The translations under genes and the position numbers were made by a program. Positions 34,242-44,758 of a stretch of 64,000 nt of DNA are shown here, piece by piece. Source of the stretch: Glandiceps talaboti. Its lineage: Eukaryota > Hemichordata > Enteropneusta > Spengelidae. Each line of letters begins with the position of its first letter. The first letter of the stretch is position 1. Location of the stretch: contig NC_135563.1 in the NCBI RefSeq assembly GCF_964340395.1, forward strand, positions 21,518,151-21,582,150. The letters run 5' to 3'. The notes under the pieces were generated by a model, which searched no databases, was not told where the DNA came from, and saw nothing but the letters and a program-made list of their open reading frames with translations.

Positions 34242-36720
34242 GCTTGCCACCGTTCCGCATGGAGATGATTACATCAAACGACATGGTTTAGATGGATTGT
34301 TTAACGTGAGTATCGAACGTTTCCAAACGTTCGCATCGTATTCGCTATGTAACGTTAGCTAATGATATCGGGATTAGCATTCTATAGAAACTCTTTGTTA
34401 CTCTCGCGAAACTACTCGCAAAAAGTGTTATAGGTTAAAATATGCTCACATGACTAAAAAATCAGAGAGCATCAAACTTTTTGATAACATTTTGTTTTAT
34501 ATAATTTAGTTTTTTGCACTCATGTTTGAGAGTAGAATATCGTGAATTGGCGAAAATTCTACTGCGAATCAAGAAACTTCACCTGTATGGCCCGCGTTCG
34601 TCTTTATATCTTTGACCTTTTTGGAATGAACTAATGGTAATTCCTCCTCGTTTTCTTGAGAATTCACCCCAATTTACAAACAAACAGAAATTCTAATATA
34701 TTTATAACACACAAAACTTGAAAATATCACCAAACTATACGTGACTTGGCCATGGCATGATTTGGTCTGTCGTCCATGCAAATCAAAAGATGGCAGACGA
34801 AATTTGGGAGAAACCATAGTGTGCACGGGGAAGGGTGGATCATCTTGTCTGGCCAAAAATGCAAATTGTAAACAGTATAATTTTATGCAAAGAAAAAACT
34901 TCGTAGTGTGTTTCTCTCATAAAAATAAAAATGTACACATTTTGATTTTTAATCTTTTAAAATTTTCTTGTGATATATAAATATTCAGGGTTATATATAA
35001 TTAGTTGAAAGTGTAAATGTTGTATTTTTATGAAATTTCAGTGTAACTTGGCAAGAGTTCTAAAGTAATATTTCTGACATAATCACAACAATATGTCATA
35101 ACCACAATAGAAGATATGGGGGGGGGGGGGGTTGCTTCAAAAACCAAAAACTAGTTTCCAATAACATAACTACTATTATTACTATAAAAAATGGAGTTAT
35201 ACAGTATCAATTTCTGTTCCACTAGTTATATACATCTTTGTTTCATTTAACATGGTGACACTAAAATCTTAGCTAAAATTGTGATCTGGATAATTGCCAC
35301 TATAATCAAATCAATTGATTGTTGTCTCATAAAGGCAGCCTTTCCTCAGAGTTTCATATTAATTCATCCTTTCATAATAATTTTTGAGACAGACGTACTG
35401 CTAAGAAGCAAATGATAAAATTAACAGATGTGCAGATGAAAAATAACTGCCATACATTTCCCACTACAAGAGTGGTTCCCAGTGAAATTGTCAAGAATAA
35501 TTTTTTTTTTTGATTTGAAACAGGATCTGATGAACAGGCTGCTTCAAGATCGACCAGATGATCCCATACAATATATGCTGAATACATTGTCAGAACTGAG
35601 AGCAAAAAACAAAGGTCTTCCTATTGTGGTAAGTATATGAATACATTGTCGGAACTGAGAGCAAAAAAACAAAGTCTTCCTGTTGTGGTAAGTATATGAA
35701 TACATTGTCGGAACTGAGAGCTAAAAACAAAGGTCTTTCTAGTGTGGTAAGTATATGACCCACTGATGATAAACAACAGGTACATTTTATATGTTTTAGA
35801 TAATCGATAAATCATCAGTAACTATATTGTTTTCATTATTGAATGATATTGTTTCTCTATTTACAGCATGCATACACTATTTTGTCATGTGTCTATAGAT
35901 TAACCCTATTATCACAATACCAATGAATGTATAAAGTAAAGAAAGTAAACTTTATTATTATATTTTTACATAAGTGATTACTTGCACTAGTGTGCACACA
36001 GTGCAATATAGAAAATACTATTGCATACCTGCATGAAAATGATATGCAAATGAGAGCATGATCATTTGTTGTTCACAAAGCACGATTGTACAGTATTATA
36101 TTTATGGAAATTTGCTGTTTCTGATAAACATATGTATTATAATAAGAGAACCTCATGCCACATGAGTGCCAGTGTGGGTACTCATGGGTATTGGCACTTG
36201 TGCTTCTGGTGTTTCCTGTTGCACTTTCACTCACTGCACTTGTAATTGTGAAAGTATGGCCACAGAGTACACTGAGAGCACTCATTCAAATACCCCAAGT
36301 ATACCACCACATGTACTCACACTTCATGGGGTTCTCGTATCCTATATTATTGATGATGGTGAATTCTTGGTGTTGTTTTATTACAGAAAGAAGTGTTTAG
36401 TCTGCAGGATGTACCAAAGGACAGAGAAGGGTAAGACATTTATTTGGAAAAGTACACTGTATACTGTACTATGATCTTCAAATTCTATTTTTGTTCCTGT
36501 TTTATTGAAGATCAATTTTCTTGCTTGCATTTGGTGACCAGTTAGAGCCTATAGAAATAGTGTCATACACAAGATGTTATCTTTAGGTGTATTGTATTGT
36601 GTATTGCAAATTTAATAACTACCTTGCTTTATAATTGTGGTGTCATTTATTTTACCACAAAAACCCTGTAGTTATAACTACATAATTACATTTATTTTGA
36701 TAAAGTGGTAGTGTGTTTGT

Positions 36721-36751
<31 letters not shown>

Positions 36752-39700
36752 GTGGGGGGTGGGGGGGGGGGTGGGAGGGTGGTAGGGTGAGTGAATTTGG
36801 ACAGTAGACAGGTTGGACAGGAGGGGGCTGGCTATGTGTATTTATAGTGTTTGTGTGTGGGGGTGGGGATGGAAGGGAGGGTGGAGGGAAGTGTTTGTGT
36901 GTTGGGGTTGGGGGTGGAAGGGAGGATGGCAGGAAACTAGCTGGCTGTATAAAGTATAAACAACGTTTCTTCAAGACATTGCAGTGTACCATTCTCAGTT
37001 GTACAGTGTCATTAATTGTATATTCACTGGAGGAGACCTGTATTCAATGTACCTCCAGGTCATAGTGGCTTCCACAGACTGGAAAGTGTCTATAAAGTCA
37101 ATAATTAAACCTTCCCTTTCTACAGGAGATCAACGTCACAGCAGGCAGTTTCTATGGCAACAAATTACTCCTTCAGCAATGATGCAGGTACAAAACGGAT
37201 GAGAACTGATCCCGAGTAAGTAAACCATGATTTTATGGTAGAAGATAATCATATATGGTAAAAGTTGTATGGATAAAGTCAATACTTTTTCAGGTCAATT
37301 TATGTCTACATTCATCTAAGGCATACAAGTCATGTTTAGCTAGCCAAAATGATAGTTTCTTCTCTGACATGAGACTTGTGTTGTTGTTTTATAAACATTT
37401 GACAATATGAAATGCACTTTATTGGCCATACATTATACTACACTGTCATTGTCAGCAGAGATCATCACAAACACAAATGCAAGCACGTACTCTTGCACTC
37501 ACGTGTAATAGGGTTGATGTTGTCATATTGTTTATACAAAAACAATCCAATTCATTCAAATGGAACTCTGCATTGATATGATTTGATGTACATCATGGAA
37601 TAATTTTGTACTTTTTTTGCATACAGGTATGTAATTATGTTTTCAGTATTGCATCATAGTGCAAATACCAGATGGATGCACAGACACTGAAGCAAGTAAC
37701 CATGGTTACATACTTTATATTGTAATACTTCTTCTTAATCTTATTTGTTTAGATCTTCCAATACAGCAGTGACAGGGAAGAGTTCAGATATTGTAACATA
37801 CTACACCAGATTAGCCCAGGCCTGGAGTATCCAAATTGACTGGTCACAGCTAAGGGTACCCCAACTGATGAACTTTATACAGACATATTCCAATGCTGTG
37901 GGTTGTCCAGATGAATTCCTCCTAGTTCCTTTACTCTCCATCACTGCTACATTAATGGGCAAGAACTCAGAATGTACCATCACACCAAGTTGGAGAGAGC
38001 CTTGTGTCCTGTGGACTGCCATTGCAGCCAGAAAGGGAGAGGAAACATATACAGCTGGTAAAATGTTACTGAATGAGTTGAGAGCAACTCAAAGAAAAGA
38101 ACAAGTAAATGAACAGAATCATGTGAATCCACTTGGAGCGAGCAACTCTGTTAAGTTGTTCACAAATCTGAGTACGTTGGAAGATATGCACAGGTTGTTG
38201 ACCACTAATGGTAATAGGTTACTCTGTTTTGCCGATGAGATGAGTCTCCTAGTTGAAATGCTGAGCAGCAAGCATGTCCTTGAAAGAAAGAAATTCACAG
38301 GTTTATATGCAGGAGATACTTCTTGCTTATCTGATAACCTTAGCAGTGATGATGACAAGGCCTGTTTTAACATAACAGGTTTTATGGAACCAAGAACTGT
38401 AATACAAGCTATGTGTGCTGACAATGTTGATGATCTGTTTGCAAATTTACTAGTCGCATGTCCACCAGAGAAAGACATTTTGTTGGAAGATTTGAGTCCT
38501 GTTTCCAAGGATACACCAGCCTTCCAGGAAGTCTTCAGTCTTATTCAGCATGTGCATGCAAAAGGGCCAGTGACTTATGACTTTAATGAGGACTCGCTGT
38601 CAATAGCAAGGGCCTACCTCAATGCGCTTGCAATTCGCAAACGAGAAGTTGCTTTTGATGAGAATCGGCGACTCATCATCGCCAAAGCGCGTAGCCATTT
38701 TGTGAGGCTGTGTATGGTTGTGCAGTGTCTGAATGATGCTGTTGTTGGAGCTTATAATATGAAAGAGTCACTTCAGTACAGTGTCCTACATGAATGCGAT
38801 GATCTGCATTGGCACTCTTCATCCATTAACCCCGATGTAGCTACAGCAGCCGCCTACCTGACTGAATGTTTCTACCTACAGAAATGTGCTCTTATGCCTG
38901 AAGAGATTAAACTAAACATCAACATCCATCAAGTTGCAGATAATTTACCACGCCCCAAAGTTCCTACACTGTCACAAGAAATCACTGACAACGATGAGCA
39001 TGTATCATTGTCATATTGTCGAAATAGAGCAAATTATTCAGCTCTTGATCCAGAGGAATTAGAGGAGTACTATGAAAGTCAGTATCCTAAGTTTCCAGAT
39101 AACTGTGAAAACAATATTAGAAGTTTCCTGACCTATGAGGAAGAGTATGTTCATTCCAGTAAGGTTATGCAGGTTCATTTGATGCCACCATTTGATACAC
39201 CAGGACCTGGCAAAAACAGGTAAATTTATGAATTTGATGCCACCATTTGATACACCAGGATCTGACAAAAACAGGTAAATTTATGAATTTGATGCCTCCA
39301 TTTGATACACCAGGACCTGGCAAAAACAGGTAAATTTATGAATTTGATGCCACCATTTGATACACCAAGACCTGACAAAAACAGGTAAATTTATGAATTT
39401 GATACACCATTTGATACACCAGGACCTGGCAAAAACAGGTAAATTTATGAATTTGATGCCTCCATTTGATACACCAGGACCTGACAAAAACAGGTAAATT
39501 TATGAATTTGCTTTGAGTTTAAAAAAAAACCCAGGGGAACAATGACTATTATGTTCAACCCAATCACTGTCATTGTAGCAAATAGCCATTGTGAAAAAGT
39601 CCTTTAAAGTGAGTTGCGAAATGTGACGAACCAAAAACAGTATGTTGCAACAACAACAAAATTGATTGTATATATTAGAAGTAAAATGATTACAGCTTGG

Positions 39701-40100
39701 AGGTTTGGACCAGTTTATTTATTTAGGGTATCTGTAAGGTTTAATCGTTATTTTTCTTTTGCTGTATTACAGATATGCAGCACCAGCTGCCAAGTTTTTT
39801 ATGAGGAAGCTTGTCAATCTGGGTTTTGGAAAGCTATTCCGGAAAGGAAACAAAGGAGGTCTTATCTTCCAAAAGAAGAAGTGGGAAGATTTAGATGAGA
39901 GTGCCAAGATCCTAATTGAGAGATGTGGAATTTCTGAATGGGAGTATAGATCTGGGAAAAGATCCCGGATGTCAAGTATGAATGGTGATGCACCGAATAT
40001 ACCAAGAGATAGTCCAGATCCTGATTGTTTGATAGCAGCTCCTCTAAGAGAGGCATATCCTGTAGCATGGGAGGCTGATGTAAATTACAAGCCTTCATGA
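34231..40100 (+). CDS. R2D2 docking domain fused to a DUF3987 P-loop-like domain
   Basis: Exons 34231-34305, 35524-35628, 36387-36430, 37126-37215, 37753-39219 and 39773-40100 join in phase (2109 nt, 702 aa). Residues about 12-58 resemble the RII-alpha/R2D2 dimerisation-docking fold, with HGLDGLFN followed by LLQDRPDDPIQYMLNTL, the form used to bind anchoring-protein helices in PKA-RII and ciliary proteins. Exon 5 resembles DUF3987, a family known mainly from bacterial and phage primase/helicase-like proteins: a hydrophobic core before AARKGEET (196-203), where the P-loop would sit but the GK[ST] is lost; a Walker-B-like LLCFADEM (261-268); then KFTGLYAGD and GFMEP. The C-terminal exon is basic (FRKGNKGGLIFQ) and may form a winged-helix-like tail. 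The start is the ATG after an in-frame TGA. Neighbour: divergent unknown gene. Cellular role unknown. Confidence 0.85.
35580..35756. repeat. 59-bp tandem triplication spanning the exon 2 donor
   Basis: Three units, each starting GAATACATTGTC and carrying a copy of the exon end and its donor GTG|GTAAGTATAT. The first donor (exon edge 35628) gives the in-phase protein. Reading past it meets TGA within a few codons. Confidence 0.9.
35970..36300. repeat. Dispersed repeat, inverted copy of the 26.7-27.4 kb family
   Basis: It contains, inverted, the CATTTGCATACAGGTATGCA-like core and the CCCACACTGGCACTCAT-like block of the 26.7-kb repeat. It lies in intron 2 of the R2D2-DUF3987 gene. Confidence 0.6.
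36718..36935. repeat. G-rich tract: (GT)n then long G runs
   Basis: GT repeats followed by about 40 nearly uninterrupted G, then degenerate GTGTTTGTGTG and GGGGTGGGG units. G-quadruplex formation is plausible on the coding strand of intron 3 of the R2D2-DUF3987 gene. Confidence 0.85.
39166..39507. repeat. 55-bp tandem repeat, six units, spanning the exon 5 donor
   Basis: Each unit reads TTTGATGCCACCATTTGATA, then CACCAGGACCTGGCAAAAACAG, with the donor GTAAATTTATG. Donor copies follow positions 39219, 39274, 39329, 39384, 39438 and 39493. Only the first keeps the frame; reading past it gives an immediate TAA. Confidence 0.92.
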
Positions 40101-40402
40101 ATCAAGAAGTGTTACATCTTGGCTTTCACTTGGCTACCACTTCCAGGAACATTTCGAGTAAAGCTGCCATCCGTAGCGGCCATATTGGATCTGTCACTGC
40201 TATCAATAACTGAAAACCTAACATGTGTCTTTCACTGTTGTCAAATAATCTGAAATGTACACATGATATTCTGATATTTCTTCCATGACTCTTGGATGGT
40301 ACTGTAAAAGAGGCTGTTGTTTTTATGACAATAACACATGACTGATGTAAGAAAAAAGTATCATATATCACTGTGTAAAATTCACCCACCATCTCAAATA
40401 AC

Positions 40403-40408
40403 AATAAA
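40403..40408 (+). terminator. Candidate poly(A) signal AATAAA, R2D2-DUF3987 gene
   Basis: First AATAAA after the stop codon, about 300 bp downstream. Another lies near 40803. Confidence 0.5.
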
Positions 40409-41649
40409 AGTCAAGTTTATGGGAACAAGAAGTGCTGCAAGTGATGCATGGAGCCAAGCTGTCATCTTGTTTACAAGTTGTTCCAAGCAACCAAACAAAT
40501 ATGGCTACTACTGGTAGCAGCAATACTTGTTGGTATCAATGCATTAGAGTCTGCAGCAGAGTTTGAAACATGTAGTTTGTCTCCCCAAATATATATTTGT
40601 GATGAGATATACAAACTTCTCTGTAATTAATATTGCACTATCTCAAGTTTATTTGCCCAGTGTAAAATATCTTACCATACACAAACAAATTATGTGATTG
40701 TGGACTTATGGTCAATATCTACTTCTCCCTTATCTACTTTGTTGCTGAAGTAAACTTATACCTGACCCTTGGCTTGCAATGCATCATAGGCAGAATTTAA
40801 AGAAATAAAAACACATACATTGTATATCAAATATCCCTGTGTGTTCAAAGATTTGACATGATTTATTGTACATGATGTTGGTATTACAGTATTTCCAATT
40901 GAAGTATGACCAATTAACTATTACAACATATTGATACATTACCAAAGTAGGTATGCATGTTTGTACAAAATTTAGTAGGGTCAGTTTAAAGGAATGTTAC
41001 AATTGTTCATGTTATTACTGATAACTTCAGTCACTTAGACATTTCAAATTCACCATGTCTTACAGCTACAGAGGTTTGTAAATGTTGTTAGACAGCACTC
41101 TGGCTGGCTGTGATGATTTATTTGTAACAATGAATAATTGCGCACCTATTTGGCATTGTTATAATAGTGTTATTCAAATATGCTGCTGTGTAGGCAATGT
41201 TGCTATAGTTCAGTTTATATCAATGCATCAGGATAATATGTTCAGTAAAGCATTGCAGTACTTCAGTTGGAAGCACTGTAATAATGTCACAATTGTTGTC
41301 AGCATCAAAAGATGTCATCTCCATAGTACTGTTTATCATGTAGAAAGTATAGGGAAGTACATTGTATATTGATATTGTTACTACAACATGTATTTGTAAG
41401 GAACAAAGAATACACACACAACTGAAACCTTTTTCCTGACAGTTTGTTTGTACTGAATAAATAATATCTTTATTGGAATTACTTGGTATTGCATGTCTAT
41501 ATTACATGGTTCCAAAGTGTTGAAATTGTGGCTTTGGAAAAGGACACGGTTTAGGACTCCATGGCCTGCCGAGGTTGCTTATAGCACATTGTGCTATCAG
41601 TAGTGTTGTTGGCATAGTGAAGGGTTTGTCTGTCAGGCTGTCCACATAC

Positions 41650-41834
41650 CAATCTGATGAAAATCTGATGTGGTGAAAGCAGCTAGATGTCCTTATTTAC
41701 CTCTATTCATCTTGTTGTGACGTTTGTGGGAAGGCGGCGATCACTCGGTATGAAAAGAAACGACACAAAACGATGGAAATAGAGGTAAATAAAGCATTTA
41801 GACGCTTTCACCACATCGGATTTTAATCAGATTG
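41650..41834. mobile_element. 185-bp palindromic MITE
   Basis: Left CAATCTGATGAAAATCTGAT and the inverse of the right end, CAATCTGATTAAAATCCGAT, match at 18 of 20. Inverted similarity continues through GTGGTGAAAGC and TTTACCTCTAT towards the centre. No clear target duplication. Confidence 0.75.
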
Positions 41835-42964
41835 TGTACATACATACCGTGCATATACATATGAGTATATGTGTGTGTGTATGTGTGTGTGTCAGTATGT
41901 ATACTATCATGTTGCCCATGACAACACACCAGGTTTGAATGTGATTGCTAGTGTTTGTGAAAATAAATATGATACAGCTGTATAATGATCAAGTCATCAC
42001 CATAAGGTGAGGCATAGTAGTCATAGTAAATACAAATCCATGTTGATACACCTTGGTACATTCCTTTATTAATACCTAGTAACCATGTGGAGCACATTGG
42101 TTTGCTTACTAGTAATGGAGCTTAGATATGTAACAGCGCCCTCTAGAGACACCCTTACAACACCCTTCATTGAATAGTCCTAAACTTTGGAAGTCGTGGT
42201 GTCAACTCAGAAACTGAATGACTTATTTCTCTGACACAAGTAGTGAGGAAATGGAGGTAAAAATCTATTTCATGTAGCAGGGATTTCCATACAATCAGTG
42301 GAGCAATAAGGACGATGGCATTATTCATAAGGAATAAATAGAACACATGACAGCATTTGACTAGTTTGCATGCGAATTCATAATAAATTTATTCGTAAGT
42401 ACATTCAATAAAAGAGAACCTATTGGCAATTCAATGTGAACACTGTGATGTAAATATACACATAATAATACTTGGTATCACAATCTGATCGGCAGTCTTT
42501 TTTGATCAAGTCAAAACTTATTGCTAGGAATATGAGGCACAAATATGCCATCACTTTGAAATAGAATCAAATCAAAAGATTCTGATTAATACTAAAATAG
42601 ACTATCAACTACTTATTGTGTGAAATGATATGTGTTTTTTTCTCTCTCCCCATACTAACATATTTATGATGCATTCCTCATTGTATTAAATACTGTATAC
42701 ATACCAACATTCAGTTTCTTACAACTTGCCAGGGAAGAATTCTCAACTTTCTTCAGTGGCTACATACATGTACAAAATTGTTTATCACTACAGTATTTCC
42801 ATGTCTCCCCATCTTCTAAATGGTGCAGCTTTCATGTTAACTTATTTTCTGAGAGTCCATCTTTGAGATGACTAAATGGTCATTTTCCTATTATCAATTA
42901 CTTGATCAGATGATCATGTTCACTCCTATCTACTACTAGACAACCATTTTGTCATGAGCAAGCA

Positions 42965-43160
42965 GGGTTCTCCCTAGCCCCAACTGAGTGCTGGTCGTTT
43001 ATTAATATTCATGAGTATTAATATTCATAAAGAAAATCAATATCAATTTCAGAATGTTACCAAGTGCATAATTTGCATAAACAATGGTACATAATTGGAA
43101 AAATATTACAATTTCAAAGCATCAGCTGGTACTAGCCAGTACCAATGGGGAGAATTAATA
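42965..43160. mobile_element. Possible degenerate inverted-repeat element
   Basis: Left CAGGGTTCTCCCTAGCCCCA is partly mirrored on the right by GTACCAATGGGGAGAATTAA. The arms match only loosely. Confidence 0.3.
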
Positions 43161-43858
43161 CTGCATAAGAAATACTAAATCGTATATATATCTAATTTTT
43201 CCTACTTAAAAATGGCAGAATAAAACATGAACATTTTAACAACAAAAAATATACCGTGTTAAAAGTAACATACATCCAACTTTAAATAAACTCTGTTCAC
43301 TGCATAGCTAATTCTACCAAACAAAAACTCAATATTTTTAAATGCAACTGTTGTGAAAAAAGAAAAGAAAACTGGACATCTCCAAATTATCAAGCATAAT
43401 TTCAACTCACTCAGCTACAAGTAAAGCTGCATTGGATAGCAACACAGCAAAATAAGTTGACTTTTGTGACTTGCTACTTTTTCTATACTACATATGTTTG
43501 TGACACATTTTGATATAAATTTGTCAATGGTAAAAAAAGATACTGAAATACTATATAAATGTCATAACATAGCGAGGTATTAGAACTGTTATGACTTCTA
43601 GAAATGGCACTACATTACTGTTTACTACTATCAACCCCCTAATATGCAAAATATCTCAACTCTTAGCCCCTTTCCTAGCAAGTCTAATCATAATGGATTA
43701 TGACATTCAAGTGTTCTATAAAATATTGATAGATTATGGTTTCCAGTGAATGGTTGTTATATACAGGCAAAACATCATTTTATATTTATTTTATTAATAT
43801 TTATCATATTTATTGAAACCATTCACTATTTCACCACAATCCCAAAATCCAAATAATC

Positions 43859-43910
43859 CCCCCCCCCCCACCCCCCAACCAACCAACCAACCAACCAACC
43901 AACCAACAAG
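43859..43910. repeat. C run and (CCAA)n microsatellite
   Basis: A C homopolymer stretch followed by about eight CCAA units. Confidence 0.9.
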
Positions 43911-44160
43911 TTTACTTTTTCATATTCTGAAGACTATTTATTTTGGACTTGATGTAATTTTAATCACATGAGAATGTCGGAACTAATCTCAAATATAAAT
44001 CCAGTCAAAAAGTTTGATTTACCCAGGAATGAAAACTCACAACATCATTTAAGTACTCCATGCTTGAGATACAAACTTAGGTCTGTGTGTCTGTGTCTGT
44101 GTCTGTGTGAATAGCACCATGATAATTTGATTCTAGTTTTGATAGGCACTGTATCATGTA

Positions 44161-44166
44161 TTTATT
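44161..44166 (-). terminator. Candidate poly(A) signal of the alpha-catenin gene
   Basis: TTTATT on the plus strand is AATAAA in gene sense, 27-32 bases past the stop codon. Use of it would give a very short 3' UTR, so a farther site is also possible. Confidence 0.35.
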
Positions 44167-44192
44167 GTCATTTCAAATCTTTAATGTTGGTT

Positions 44193-44724
44193 TTAATATC
44201 CTGCATTAAATTCACTCAGTTCTGCAACAGGATTAATATTTTTCTTCTTAGCACTTTTACTTATTTTGGATTGTGCTTCTTCTAAGTTTTCTCGTTTGAC
44301 AAGTGGTTTCTTTGCTGGTGCTTTCATTTTCCACATAACAACAGGAGACTGGGGAAAGAATAACACAAAAACAATGTAAGTACAATTATTACATTTTAAT
44401 ACTTTTACAAATGTAGATCACTGAGCTTATTCAAAGAGAATGTAGAAATATTGATAAGATTTTTGTCATGTTGGATGAGAAAATATTGCAATGTAAGATT
44501 TTTGTCATGCTGGATGATAAAATGAAGCAATGTTACAAATATTTTTGTTGAATCAGATGCTAAAACATAGCAATTATAGTAATATTTTTATCGAGTCGGA
44601 CAACATTCTGTTTCAAGTTAACTGGCTTCTATTGTAACATTCACTTCTCTCGATCTCATAACATAAGAGTATTGTTCATTAGTCATAGAGAATACTATAG
44701 TCCTTGGATTGTGTACTGTGTAGG

Positions 44725-44758
<34 letters not shown>

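Larger units (their letters stand above)
40101..44192. other. Convergent intergenic region
   Basis: It lies between the 3' ends of the R2D2-DUF3987 and alpha-catenin genes. I see no spliced coding exon. It holds a MITE (41650-41834), a short GT-rich tract (41868-41893), a possible degenerate inverted-repeat element (about 42965-43160) and a (CCAA)n tract after a C run (43859-43910). Confidence 0.5.

Noticed and set aside
39059-39487. Minus-strand frames with repeated KFINLPVF
   Set aside because: Antisense reading of the exon 5 donor repeat.
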